Source: Acinetobacter courvalinii
Lineage (GTDB): Bacteria; Pseudomonadota; Gammaproteobacteria; Pseudomonadales; Moraxellaceae
Assembly: GCF_014635545.1 (NCBI RefSeq)
Contig: NZ_BMDA01000004.1
Span: 62,001-126,000 of the forward strand
Length of the DNA: 64,000 nucleotides
Direction of reading: 5' to 3'
Each line of letters starts with the position of its first letter. Positions within the stretch are counted from its first letter, which is position 1. The notes beneath the pieces are model-generated. The model ran no database searches and had not been told where the DNA came from. It saw only the letters and a program-made list of their open reading frames with translations. Made by a program: the position numbers and the translations under genes. Positions 45,546 to 54,582 of the stretch are shown piece after piece.

Positions 45546-45980
45546 TTAATGGACAAACATATCCATAAATTCACGAATTTCCTGAATTGCGGTGTCTACA
45601 TCGGTGGTTAGCCAAGTCGGTTCAAATAACCCGATATAGTGCTCCAGGCGTTCTTGGGGAACGACCAGACGGACTGGACAATCTTCTTCAAGCAGGCGCC
45701 AGGGTAAAATGGGTACTTCATTGTCGAGGAAAGGCTGTACATTACGAATATCAATGATCATGGCATTGATACAGTCAGGCAGGGGCATCACCGAAAACTC
45801 TTCTGTACGGCGACGAAAATATTCCAGATCTCCCCATTTCAGGATATAGCTTGGCTTATTAAATTCAATAATGCCAATCAAATGTTCATCGCGCGTGTGA
45901 TGTAAAAAACATTGATGCGTAACATCAGTGTCCAAATCAAGAGAAACGCTTTGTTGGCTATAGAACATAAAGCAAAACAT
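45546..45980 (-). CDS. hypothetical protein, 144 aa
   Basis: The product is a soluble, acidic protein. It has no signal or membrane segment and no motif that I recognise; features are a beta-rich first half (HLIGIIEFNKPSYILKW) and a helical acidic C-terminus (VDTAIQEIREFMDMFVH). The start may be the fifth codon, also ATG, and neither start has a good ribosome site. It converges on the frameshifted membrane gene. Confidence 0.55.
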   Translation of the reverse strand: MFCFMFYSQQSVSLDLDTDVTHQCFLHHTRDEHLIGIIEFNKPSYILKWGDLEYFRRRTEEFSVMPLPDCINAMIIDIRNVQPFLDNEVPILPWRLLEEDCPVRLVVPQERLEHYIGLFEPTWLTTDVDTAIQEIREFMDMFVH

Positions 45981-46174
45981 TTAAAAAACGGGACTGGATA
46001 GTATAGCTTATTTTTGTTGCCCGCTAAAGCCGACTATATTTTAAACAAAAAATAAAATAAAAAAAGTAGAGTTCTGCAACTGGCGCAACGATAGTCCGAA
46101 GCTTCTTCACACAATGCTACATAGGGGATTGCTAATATAAATATTGAAAAGTAATAAGGAAGAGGGCTGCTATC

Positions 46175-46375
46175 ATGCATGATTTTAGTAAGCCACAACC
46201 CCATGTGGCGAGCAAAGAAGAAGTTACCAAAAAGAGAAGATTACCCGTTTATATTTTGATTCTAGTGGGAATCTTTCTGGTTGCATTACTTGTTTATATG
46301 GTTGCTGACCATTCGGCCAATCCAACTGCGCAAGTGATCTTGTCACAAATGCAGTCGGCAGTTCTGAATGCTTAG
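46175..46375 (+). CDS. small single-span membrane protein, 66 aa
   Basis: A polar, basic N-terminus (residues 1-23, ending KKRR) is followed by one hydrophobic span, LPVYILILVGIFLVALLVYMV, and a short periplasmic tail. GAGGG precedes the ATG and a terminator follows, so it is probably a real gene. The function is unknown. Confidence 0.65.
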   Translation: MHDFSKPQPHVASKEEVTKKRRLPVYILILVGIFLVALLVYMVADHSANPTAQVILSQMQSAVLNA

Positions 46376-46410
46376 ACAAGCATATTTTAAGACCGAGAAT
46401 TAATTCTTCA

Positions 46411-46444
46411 AAAAGCTCATTGGTGTGAATCAATGAGCTTTTTT
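46411..46444 (+). terminator. terminator after the 66-aa membrane protein
   Basis: AAAAGCTCATTG-gtgtgaat-CAATGAGCTTTTTT has a ten-base stem and a T-run. Confidence 0.88.
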
Positions 46445-46605
46445 GCAATATTTTGCGCACTTTTTGTTGTATTAGTGCTGCCATTTATTGATTGGAAAAT
46501 AGACAAAAATTAAGGTGGAAGCATCCATAAATCATGTTCTTAGTTCATAGAGCAAGCATGGGTGGTTTAGACCAAAACTGAAAAACACAACATAAGGATA
46601 ACAAC

Positions 46606-48303
46606 ATGAATGATTTTTTTAATGACCCCTCCAACCGTGGAGGATTTGACGCAATGTATTATTGGGATCAATTTCACCCTATTTTAGCTGCAATCGTGAT
46701 TCTGCTGGTGGGCTGGATTATCGCCTTGCTGATTGCTGCCGGCGTGAAAAAATTACTGCAAAAACTTGATACCAATCATAAATTGTCGTCTGCAACTGGC
46801 CGTACCCCAAATATTGAGAATCTTATTTCCAAGCTGGTGTTCTGGTTTATCATGATTCTGGCGGTCGTGGGTGCATTAAATGTTTTAAATATTAGTGGTG
46901 TAAGTGATCCATTCAGCAATATGGTCGGGCGTATTCTGGCCTTTATCCCGAATCTGTTTGCTGCAGTTGCAGTCGGCTTTATCGGCTGGATCGTTGCCCG
47001 TCTGGTACGTGCAGGCTTGACCAATGTTCTGGCAAGAACCCAGCTGGATGAGAAACTTAGTGGCGAGGTGGGTGTCAGTTCACTGAGCAGCAATATTGCC
47101 GAAATTTTCTACTGGTTGGTTTTATTACTGTTCTTGCCGATTGTACTGTCAATTCTGGGTTTAACAGGTCTACTGATTCCTGTACAGAACATGGTCAATG
47201 AAGCAGTGGCTTATTTACCGAATCTGTTTATTACAGGTGTGATTATCTTTGTCGGATATATTCTTGCGAAGATTGTCCGTGGCATTGTGGAAGGTCTCAG
47301 TAATAGCTTCGGTTTACAGGCTCAGGCTGAAAAAGTCGGTCTATTTAAAAATTCAAATGTCTCGAAATTTTTAGGATCGTTTGTTTTTGCGGTCATTATT
47401 ATTACCACTTTAATTGTGGCATTTGAAGCATTGGGTATTGAGGCGATTTCGCAACCGGCAACCTCGATGCTGAATGAAATCATGCATGCAATTCCACAAA
47501 TTATTGCAGCAGGCCTGATTCTAATCGTGGCTTATATCGTTTCACGTTTTGTTGGACGCTTGGTGGCTGAACTGATTTCAGGTGCAGGCGTTGATGAAAT
47601 CCCGGCGAAACTCGATCTACAGCGTTTTCTAGGTCAAACACGTGTTTCTGACATTGTCGGTTATCTGATCGTTTTCTTCACCATGCTGTTTGCGGTGTCA
47701 GAAGCGGCGGACCGTTTGGGTCTGGAACAGGTGAGTGTGCTGATTGCCATGTTCATCCAGTTCGGTGCAAGTATCCTGCTGGGTGCGGTAATTCTGGTGA
47801 TTGGCTTCTGGCTGGCGAATGTGGTTGCCAATGTGGTTCAGCGCGGCGAATATAATAGTTCACGCTGGTTAGGTAATCTGGTCCGTGTCTTAATTATGGG
47901 CCTTGTGATTGCGATGGGCTTAAGAGCAATGGGTATTGCCGATTCTATCGTCAATCTTGCATTTGGTTTAACCCTGGGTGCAGTTGCTGTCGCATTTGCT
48001 CTGGCGTTCGGTTTAGGTGGTCGCCAGCCAGCAGAGCGTCTGTTAAGTGATTTATTAGACAAGGCAAAAACAGAAGGGAAGCAACCGAACCCATTGCACA
48101 AAGATGATGCTGGATCAAACAATGTTATGACTCCAACGCCAGTGTCTCCAGTTAATCCTGTGAGTCCAACACCTGCTTCATCAACGAATCCTGTGAGTCC
48201 GACACCTACCTCACCAACGAATCCAGTGAGCCCAACACCAGTGTCACCAAATACTCCAGATAACTCAACTCCACCGACTCCACCATATTCGGATGAGTCG
48301 TAA
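46606..48303 (+). CDS. MscS-related (CmpX-type) channel with TM-helix repeats
   Basis: The 565-aa inner-membrane protein is built from repeated segments of the 'conserved TM helix' type. The pattern 'hydrophobic helix, then P-N-L/P-Q-I, then GWIVARLVRAGL / GYILAKIVRGIVEGL / YIVSRFVGRLVAELI' recurs at least four times. The last membrane part (LAFGLTLGAVAVAFALAFGLGGRQPAERLLSDLL) is the pore-like signature of CmpX-like mechanosensitive proteins. The final ~60 residues are a Pro/Ser/Thr-rich cytoplasmic tail with three 11-residue repeats. AAGGA precedes the ATG. Ion flow or envelope-stress sensing is inferred from the family. Confidence 0.85.
   Translation: MNDFFNDPSNRGGFDAMYYWDQFHPILAAIVILLVGWIIALLIAAGVKKLLQKLDTNHKLSSATGRTPNIENLISKLVFWFIMILAVVGALNVLNISGVSDPFSNMVGRILAFIPNLFAAVAVGFIGWIVARLVRAGLTNVLARTQLDEKLSGEVGVSSLSSNIAEIFYWLVLLLFLPIVLSILGLTGLLIPVQNMVNEAVAYLPNLFITGVIIFVGYILAKIVRGIVEGLSNSFGLQAQAEKVGLFKNSNVSKFLGSFVFAVIIITTLIVAFEALGIEAISQPATSMLNEIMHAIPQIIAAGLILIVAYIVSRFVGRLVAELISGAGVDEIPAKLDLQRFLGQTRVSDIVGYLIVFFTMLFAVSEAADRLGLEQVSVLIAMFIQFGASILLGAVILVIGFWLANVVANVVQRGEYNSSRWLGNLVRVLIMGLVIAMGLRAMGIADSIVNLAFGLTLGAVAVAFALAFGLGGRQPAERLLSDLLDKAKTEGKQPNPLHKDDAGSNNVMTPTPVSPVNPVSPTPASSTNPVSPTPTSPTNPVSPTPVSPNTPDNSTPPTPPYSDES
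48154..48252 (+). repeat. three 33-bp repeats coding for NPVSPTPxSxx
   Basis: The units 48154-48186, 48187-48219 and 48220-48252 encode NPVSPTPASST, NPVSPTPTSPT and NPVSPTPVSPN. Third-base differences show they are not brand-new copies. Copy number may vary between strains. Confidence 0.85.
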
Positions 48304-48332
48304 AAAATAATCTTTGATTTTTTTTAGCAATT

Positions 48333-48366
48333 CGACCACTCTAAGCAGGGTGGTCGTTTTGTTTTT
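48333..48366 (+). terminator. terminator of the CmpX-like gene
   Basis: CGACCAC-tctaagcagg-GTGGTCG is followed by TTTTGTTTTTT. Confidence 0.85.
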
Positions 48367-48580
48367 TATGAGTAGGAAGGCCTTTGGTTATAACCAGATC
48401 AGCAATATTAAGACATAAGCTTCTTAATATCGCCGAACGGGAAATGACCTAAATCCTGAGTGATGTCGAAAGTATGGATGGGGCATTTGAGGTGGTCGAA
48501 GTAAAATTTGGCCTAAAAAGCAATTCATTTATAGAGCAAGTCGCCCTAGTCTCTCAATAAAAAGTCGATAGGAGAACAGA

Positions 48581-48760
48581 ATGAAGAGGCCAAATCGTGT
48601 ATTTGCACCAGTTATTATTGCAGGTATTACTGTCGGTTTTTTGGCGAGTGCCTACAAATTTGTGGTGGCGAAATCAAGCCCAAGCAAAGACAAGTCAATG
48701 CAAAAAACACAGAAAATGCCTTCGTCAGAAGCCGCTAATTCTTCAGATGAACAACATTAA
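48581..48760 (+). CDS. 59-aa single-span membrane protein
   Basis: The start has a very good AGGAG 6 bases upstream. The peptide begins MKRPNRVFAPV, has a hydrophobic span (VIIAGITVGFLASAYKFVV) and a Lys/Ser-rich polar tail ending SSDEQH. It fills the gap between the CmpX-like gene and the flavoprotein gene. The function is unknown. The preceding 48370-48570 shows no gene. Confidence 0.65.
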   Translation: MKRPNRVFAPVIIAGITVGFLASAYKFVVAKSSPSKDKSMQKTQKMPSSEAANSSDEQH

Positions 48761-48806
48761 GTATGGTTTCATCTGAAAAAGCAGGTGGTTTGCGTCAAAA
48801 CCCTAT

Positions 48807-50003
48807 TTAAACGAATTGGGCTGCTGCCTGTGCAGATGACCATGCCCACTGGAAGTTATAACCGCCCAAGTGTCCGGTCACATCCAGTACTTCGCCAATA
48901 AAATAGAGACCTTTTTGTTTTTTACTTTCCATGGTTTTGGATGAAACTTCGCTGGTGTCGACACCACCAAGCGTTACCTCTGCGGTGCGATAACCTTCGG
49001 TTCCAGAAGGTTTAACCGAGAAGGCATGGAGTTGTGCTGCAATCTGTTCCAGTTGCAGGTCGCTGATATTGCCAATCGCAGTTTCACTTTGCTCTGCCCA
49101 GATCAATTGCTGCAATTCAAGTACGATACTTTTGGCGGTAAATTCACTAAGTAGGGTCCGTAGCAGCACCTTCGGTTGAGATTTTTTCTTGTCCTTGAAA
49201 AATTCAGCAAAGTCCTGACTTGGGAAGAAATCAATTTTAAAGCTTTCACCGACATGCCAGTAGTTGGAAAGTTGCAAGGAACTTGGGCCGCTAAGTCCGC
49301 GATGGGTAAACAGTAAGGCTTCGGTGAATTGATGACGTTCATTCATTAGCGTTGCATCCAGCGCATTACCACTTAGACGTGTCGTTACTTCTTTAAACTG
49401 GTCAGAAAAGGTAAACGGAACCAGACCTGCACGGGTCGGGTAAACATGATGCCCGAACTGCTGTGCCAGCTCATAGCCAAAGCCTGAACCGCCTAAAGTT
49501 GGGATAGACAAGCCGCCTGTGGCAACCACTAGCGATTCACACTGATAAGTCCCTTGACTGGTTTCAATGCTAAAACCAGACACTGCTTGAGCCTTGACTT
49601 GCAGGACTTCGCAATGTGTCTGAATCTGTACACGCTTGGCTTTCGCACATTCTGCCAGTAACAGTTCCAGGATTTCTTTTGATCCTTTCAAGGTAAACAG
49701 CTGACCGTGTTTGCGTTCTTCATATTCAATCCCGTATTCGCATACCAGACCAATAAAATCCCAGTTGGTATAACGGGTCAGGGCAGAAATGACGAAATGC
49801 GGATTTTCAGAAAGATAGTTCGCAGGTTCGACCTCCAGATTGGTAAAGTTGCATTTACCGCCACCAGACATCAAAATCTTCTTACCGACTTTATTGGCTT
49901 TTTCCAGCACAGCAACCGAGCGCCCACGTTTGCCTGCTTCTGCAGCCAACATCAAGCCTGATGCACCTGCACCTAAAACAACAACATCAACTTGATGAAT
50001 CAT
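48807..50003 (-). CDS. HI0933/YhiN-family flavoprotein
   Basis: The product is a 398-aa FAD-binding protein from the chosen ATG at 50003. VVVLGAGASGLMLAAEAGKRG is the Rossmann dinucleotide site, KILMSGGGKCNFTN is the family signature, and the C-terminus IGEVLDVTGHLGGYNFQWAWSSAQAAA binds FAD. A TTG codon at 50036 could extend it by 11 residues, but the family usually starts right at the Rossmann strand. The substrate of this family is not known. Confidence 0.9.
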   Translation of the reverse strand: MIHQVDVVVLGAGASGLMLAAEAGKRGRSVAVLEKANKVGKKILMSGGGKCNFTNLEVEPANYLSENPHFVISALTRYTNWDFIGLVCEYGIEYEERKHGQLFTLKGSKEILELLLAECAKAKRVQIQTHCEVLQVKAQAVSGFSIETSQGTYQCESLVVATGGLSIPTLGGSGFGYELAQQFGHHVYPTRAGLVPFTFSDQFKEVTTRLSGNALDATLMNERHQFTEALLFTHRGLSGPSSLQLSNYWHVGESFKIDFFPSQDFAEFFKDKKKSQPKVLLRTLLSEFTAKSIVLELQQLIWAEQSETAIGNISDLQLEQIAAQLHAFSVKPSGTEGYRTAEVTLGGVDTSEVSSKTMESKKQKGLYFIGEVLDVTGHLGGYNFQWAWSSAQAAAQFV

Positions 50004-50058
50004 GGGAGAAATACTCAAGAGCGGAAAAGCGGGCAATTATAAAAGATTTATGCAGCTT

Positions 50059-50931
50059 TTAGTATGTTTTCAACTTTCCTTGTAACCCCCCTGTGTGAAT
50101 CGCCAGAATACGGGTATGTTCTGGGAAATGCTGCCTTTGAATCAGGTCAAACAGACCCATCATCATTTTGGCGGTATAGACCTGTTCCAAAGGAATTCGG
50201 TATTGCTGTTCAAACTGTTGCATAAAGTGCAGGAGTGCTGGACTGGTTTTGGCATAGCCACCACAACTATAGGCATCAGTTAAAGACCAGTTCTGTTTAT
50301 TGGTCCATTGTTGAATGTCTTGTTTCAGAAAATCCCCTTTTAAGGCAGAAAAGCCCAGCACATGCTGTCGATCGGAACTGCTTTCGATCAGCCCGGCAAT
50401 GGTTCCACCGGTGCCGACTGCACAGCAAATCACATCATAATTTTCGCGGTCATCTTCAGTTAAGATTTCCTGTGTTCCTTGTAGCGCCAGTGCATTGCTG
50501 CCTCCTTCAGGAATAATCAATGCTTGCGGATAGCGCTGTTGTAATTGATGTAAATACGCGGCTTCATGGCGCAGCCGATATTCGGCCCGACTCACAAAAT
50601 GCAGATGCATACCCAAATCTTGTGCGGTTTGTAAGGTAGGGTTTAAGGCTTGCGAAGCCAACTCTTCACCCCGAATCATGCCAATACTTTGCAAACCGAA
50701 GTGCTGGGCAGCATAAGCGGTTGCTGCAATGTGGTTGGAGAATGCACCGCCAAAGGTCAGTACTTGTGTCAAACCTTGTTGCCGTGCGGCAAGCAGGTTG
50801 TATTTGAGCTTAAAAAACTTATTGCCTGAAATGTAGGGATGAATCTGGTCCAGACGCTTAATGGTCAGTTGGACCGTACCGGGAAGCACTAATGTTTGAT
50901 AGGGAGTGGGGAAAGCGATGTGATCAAACAT
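50059..50931 (-). CDS. PLP-dependent deaminase/desulfhydrase (ACC deaminase/DcyD-like)
   Basis: The 290-aa PLP fold-II enzyme has the internal aldimine Lys in SGNKFFKLKYNL (about residue 40) and GGAFSNHIAATAYAA, which binds the substrate carboxylate. CCAVGTGGTIAGLI is the phosphate loop. Relatives are D-cysteine desulfhydrase and 1-aminocyclopropane-1-carboxylate deaminase, and sequence alone does not separate them. It is co-directional with the flavoprotein gene, which starts 56 bp downstream. Confidence 0.85.
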   Translation of the reverse strand: MFDHIAFPTPYQTLVLPGTVQLTIKRLDQIHPYISGNKFFKLKYNLLAARQQGLTQVLTFGGAFSNHIAATAYAAQHFGLQSIGMIRGEELASQALNPTLQTAQDLGMHLHFVSRAEYRLRHEAAYLHQLQQRYPQALIIPEGGSNALALQGTQEILTEDDRENYDVICCAVGTGGTIAGLIESSSDRQHVLGFSALKGDFLKQDIQQWTNKQNWSLTDAYSCGGYAKTSPALLHFMQQFEQQYRIPLEQVYTAKMMMGLFDLIQRQHFPEHTRILAIHTGGLQGKLKTY

Positions 50932-50996
50932 TTTCGAACAAGAGAAATAAATTTGACCACATTGTAAATGGATTTGATTGAGAATGTCAGTATCGT

Positions 50997-52160
50997 TTAG
51001 GAACTGGTATCTACCGAAGTAATCACCGACATCCCGGGACGTAAATTTTCTATGCCTTGCTGATTCGGATCTACGGTGATCCGCACCGCAATACGTTGTA
51101 CCACCTTGGTGAAATTACCTGTCGCATTGTCAGGCTTCAACACACTGAATTCTGAGCCAGCTGCAGGCGAGATCTGTTCGACTTGCCCAGTAAACTTCTG
51201 ATGATTCAGGGCGTCTACCGTGAAAGAGGCTTTTTGACCAATTTTCATATTGGCAATTTGGGTTTCTTTAAAGTTGGCAATCACCCAGGTTTGTTGCGGA
51301 ATTAAATACAGCAATTGTGTACCCGCAGCAACGTACTGGCCCACGCGAGGATTGACTTCGCCGAGTTGACCATCCAGCGGTGCCACAATGGTACTGTAAT
51401 CCTTGGTGGTATTGGCCTGATCCAATTGTGCCTGTGCACTATTGACCTGAGCCTTTAAGCCGGCTTGGGCCACTTGCGCTGTTTTTAAGGCTTCTTGCGC
51501 GACCTGAATGTTGGCTTGGGCCTGTTTCAGCAAGGCAAGGTTATTTTGTGCATCGGCTGCTGCTTTATCCTGCTCTGATTTTGATGCCGCACCACTATCG
51601 CCAAGTTGTTGGTAGCGTTTGAGTTGCGCAACGGATAAATCGTATTGTGCCTTGACCTGATCCATTTTGGCCTGCGCCGCAACCACATCGGCCTGACGCT
51701 GGGCAATGGCCTGCGTCTGGTTGGCCAGGCTATTTTGCGCCTGCTCTACACCAGAGACAGCTTGAGTCACTTTCTGGTCATAGGTGGTTGCATCAATATG
51801 CATGAGTACCTGACCCTGTTTGACATGATCAAAGTCCTTGACCAGCACATCCTTGATGTAACCATTAATCTGTGAGGAAAGAATGGTGGTTTTACCTTTC
51901 ACATAGCTGTTGTCGGTCTGTTCAATCGCCGTGTGAAATGGCCCGATTCGCCATGCCCATAAAATAATCGTGATCCCGACAATAAGCACCAGCAGCATCC
52001 ACCATAAGGTTGAACGCTTGGTCTTGATCAGCTTACTGGTTGGCGGTGGAGGAGGCGGTGGCATTTGAGCTACCGCTTCTGGCGCCTTTTCAGCTGGAAC
52101 CGTCTGGTTTTGCCCGTTGTTCTGAGCATTGGTGTTTTCTGGTTTATCTTGTTCAGACAT
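50997..52160 (-). CDS. HlyD/EmrA-type membrane fusion protein
   Basis: The 387-aa periplasmic adaptor has a Pro-rich cytoplasmic N-terminus (seven prolines near residue 35), one membrane helix (residues 52-70, LWWMLLVLIVGITIILWAW), the lipoyl half-motif TDNSYVKGKTTILSSQINGYI, a long Gln/Ala-rich coiled-coil hairpin (about 125-245) and the closing beta domain IVAPLDGQLGEVNPRVGQYV. It should link the MFS pump encoded upstream to an outer-membrane channel. It is the last gene of the TetR-MFS-HlyD operon, 29 bp after the pump gene. Confidence 0.92.
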   Translation of the reverse strand: MSEQDKPENTNAQNNGQNQTVPAEKAPEAVAQMPPPPPPPTSKLIKTKRSTLWWMLLVLIVGITIILWAWRIGPFHTAIEQTDNSYVKGKTTILSSQINGYIKDVLVKDFDHVKQGQVLMHIDATTYDQKVTQAVSGVEQAQNSLANQTQAIAQRQADVVAAQAKMDQVKAQYDLSVAQLKRYQQLGDSGAASKSEQDKAAADAQNNLALLKQAQANIQVAQEALKTAQVAQAGLKAQVNSAQAQLDQANTTKDYSTIVAPLDGQLGEVNPRVGQYVAAGTQLLYLIPQQTWVIANFKETQIANMKIGQKASFTVDALNHQKFTGQVEQISPAAGSEFSVLKPDNATGNFTKVVQRIAVRITVDPNQQGIENLRPGMSVITSVDTSS

Positions 52161-52189
52161 AATGTTTTCTCAATCAAATACCATCAGGG

Positions 52190-53836
52190 TTAACTGGCTG
52201 CTTGCAGATTTTTTCGGGTCATGTACTTGTTACGCACATATTTAAATAAGCCCCATAGCAGTAAAACCACAGCAAAAATGCCATTTAAGACAATCACATC
52301 GTTATAGGCGCGAACCTGTGCTTCGCGGGTTACCACTTTGTTCAGGTTTTGCAAGGCCTGATTATTTTGCATGACCGGATCATTGGTACTCGCCATGGCA
52401 CTGCGCTGATAAGCCTGTAGGCGTTGGGCCACCAATGGGTCGGTCGGGTCAAGATTGCTGTTGATCTCGACTTTATAATCATAGGTATGGTGTTGCTGGT
52501 AGGTATTAAAAAATGATGAACCGACCAGACCACCAAAGTTTTGCGTCGCTGAGAACAGGACAATAAAGGTCACCACATATTGCGGCCCACGTTGCAAGGT
52601 CCGCATAAAGCCCATCAGCAGCAGTGGCCCAATAAAGACGCCACCGGCAAAGCTCACTAAAAACTGACTACGATAGAAATTGGCCGGGCGTACATCACTG
52701 GTCAGGTGATAATCCAGTGCACAGGCAATCAGAATCAGGATTTCAGCAAGGAATAAATTTAAAATTAATCGTTCACGGTGGAAGGTCAGGGCACTAAAAA
52801 CCGAACCAGCAATGGTTCCGCAAAAGATCACCACATATAACGGCACGAACTGGTCTGGCCCCATGCCCATGGTCTTCAGGAAATTCACGGCCGCATAACT
52901 TTGCTCTGACATCAGCAGGCGTAATGCAAAAGCACTGACCACAAAACTGAGTAAATCACCCGCCGCCAGCCAACGGGTCATGATTAGAGGATTGGTCCGG
53001 TAATGTTCGTAGGTGAGACCCAACACAATCAGACAGAAGCCAACGATCAAGGTATAAGCCAGCCACGGACTATCGAACCACCATAGAATTGGTCCTTGGG
53101 TGAGCACGATACACAGACAGGCAAAGCCGGGTGCCAACAGGGCAAAGGTAAAGAAGTCCTGCTTCTCAAACACTTCCAGACGCAAGCTGCGTGGCAATTT
53201 GAGCGATACCACCATGGCAAAACAGCAAATGGCTAGACCCAGCTCAAAGGTATAAATCACATCCCACTGGTTTGCACTGAGGAGGAACGGTGAAATAATC
53301 CAGGCCAATGGCAATCCCAATTGCTGAAAGCCAAAAGCCAGATAAATGCCTTTGGCCATATCGGCCTTGCCAAAGGCCTGCATGGTGTAATACATGCCGA
53401 GCGAGCTGAGGGGAGCTGCGGCCAGACCCGCAATGAAACGGACAAAGAGCGCCATTTCATAGGTTTTGACAAAGATGTGCAGAATCAGTACGCCAATAAA
53501 AACCAGTAACCCGATTTCTGAAAACAGGCGCAGGCCATATTGCTGACGGGCCTTAAACAGGATCAGGTTTGAACTGACATTAGCCATGACATAGGCCGCA
53601 GGGAGCCAGGCCGCTTGTGAAGCGGTTAATCCATATTCCCCCTGAAAAATCGGTAAATTGGCAACAATAAAGCCATTACTGAGACTGGCAGCAATACAGA
53701 TCAGCAGGCCAATAACAAAGTAGGCGAAACGTTTCGGGCGAGCATGTGCAATTGCTGCAGGCGAGCCCGGTAAGGTTGGACGCTCGTCTGCAGACCAATC
53801 CGGAGGAGTCTCTAGATAGCGAGGGTTTTTATCCAT
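52190..53836 (-). CDS. MFS drug exporter of the DHA2/EmrB type
   Basis: The 548-aa inner-membrane pump has about 14 helices. The N-terminal half has ANLPIFQGEYGLTASQAAWLPAAYVMA, and a short Arg-rich loop lies between helices 2 and 3. The C-terminus (LLWGLFKYVRNKYMTRKN) is cytoplasmic. With the HlyD-type partner it should form a tripartite exporter. The substrate is unknown. GAGGAAG precedes the ATG. Confidence 0.9.
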   Translation of the reverse strand: MDKNPRYLETPPDWSADERPTLPGSPAAIAHARPKRFAYFVIGLLICIAASLSNGFIVANLPIFQGEYGLTASQAAWLPAAYVMANVSSNLILFKARQQYGLRLFSEIGLLVFIGVLILHIFVKTYEMALFVRFIAGLAAAPLSSLGMYYTMQAFGKADMAKGIYLAFGFQQLGLPLAWIISPFLLSANQWDVIYTFELGLAICCFAMVVSLKLPRSLRLEVFEKQDFFTFALLAPGFACLCIVLTQGPILWWFDSPWLAYTLIVGFCLIVLGLTYEHYRTNPLIMTRWLAAGDLLSFVVSAFALRLLMSEQSYAAVNFLKTMGMGPDQFVPLYVVIFCGTIAGSVFSALTFHRERLILNLFLAEILILIACALDYHLTSDVRPANFYRSQFLVSFAGGVFIGPLLLMGFMRTLQRGPQYVVTFIVLFSATQNFGGLVGSSFFNTYQQHHTYDYKVEINSNLDPTDPLVAQRLQAYQRSAMASTNDPVMQNNQALQNLNKVVTREAQVRAYNDVIVLNGIFAVVLLLWGLFKYVRNKYMTRKNLQAAS

Positions 53837-53849
53837 ATTCTTCCTCGAA

Positions 53850-54398
53850 CTACACTTTAATGCCGTTTAATAATAATTCTATTGCACGTTTCGCCAGCCG
53901 TAGCTGGTCGCTCGCCTGATGTCCCTGAAAGGAGGACCCCAAAATCGCGGTGATCATACCAAAATCTTGAGGGGTAAGATCAGCACGACATAACTGGTGT
54001 TGGATCGCCTGATCAATCAGCGGTTGTAATGCTTTATCGCGTCGTTCATAAATGTTTAGCATGATTGGGTCTTGGCGATCAATGATGCGCCAGTAATCAA
54101 TCAGCACCACCAGCTGTGGAATCTGTTCGATATGACCTTCGATTAAACGGATAAAGCCATCATTAAAGACCCGTAATTCTTTGGCCTTCTGCTCCAGACG
54201 CGTGATAGCCCGTTCCAGCAAAGCTGCAATCAAGGCCTTACGATCAGCAAAATTACGATAAAAAGTTGCCCGTCCCACACCGGCATGATCAATGATGGCC
54301 TGTAAAGGCACATGAACCCCTTGCTTGCGGAAAATTTCCTCTGCGGCGTTGAGGAGTTCATCACGATTGTGAGCCGCCAATTGCTGACGTTTTGCCAT
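53850..54398 (-). CDS. TetR-family repressor of the efflux operon
   Basis: The 182-aa regulator has its helix-turn-helix in residues 12-55 (NRDELLNAAEEIFRKQG...GVGRATFYRNFADRKALIAALLERA). I chose the ATG at 54398, because the upstream alternative is a TTG two codons earlier. It lies 13 bp before the MFS gene in one operon. The palindrome at 54434-54449, just upstream of its start, is the likely autoregulatory operator. Confidence 0.9.
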   Translation of the reverse strand: MAKRQQLAAHNRDELLNAAEEIFRKQGVHVPLQAIIDHAGVGRATFYRNFADRKALIAALLERAITRLEQKAKELRVFNDGFIRLIEGHIEQIPQLVVLIDYWRIIDRQDPIMLNIYERRDKALQPLIDQAIQHQLCRADLTPQDFGMITAILGSSFQGHQASDQLRLAKRAIELLLNGIKV

Positions 54399-54433
54399 GA
54401 CCAAGACTCGTGGAAGATATAATGTGAATTAAA

Positions 54434-54449
54434 CGGACATTTTTGTCCG
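54434..54449. promoter_or_regulatory. TetR-type operator CGGACA-TTTT-TGTCCG
   Basis: A perfect dyad with 6-bp arms lies 36 bp upstream of the tetR-type gene, where its repressor would block transcription of the efflux operon. It is also upstream of the divergent DUF1345 gene. Confidence 0.65.
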
Positions 54450-54582
54450 AAGTAAATATGTAGCGAAAATTTATTTTGTTTATTTTCGGTAAAATCCATC
54501 GTAGAAGATATTTTTCCAAGTGCATACAGTGTTAAAAAATAAAGTGAAATGAATCATGAATAAAAATACAATCAGGTGAAGC

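Noticed and set aside
48807..50003. yhiN-family gene as a possible Tn7-like attachment site
   Set aside because: yhiN is a known target for other Tn7-like elements, but no transposon ends or tns genes lie near this copy.
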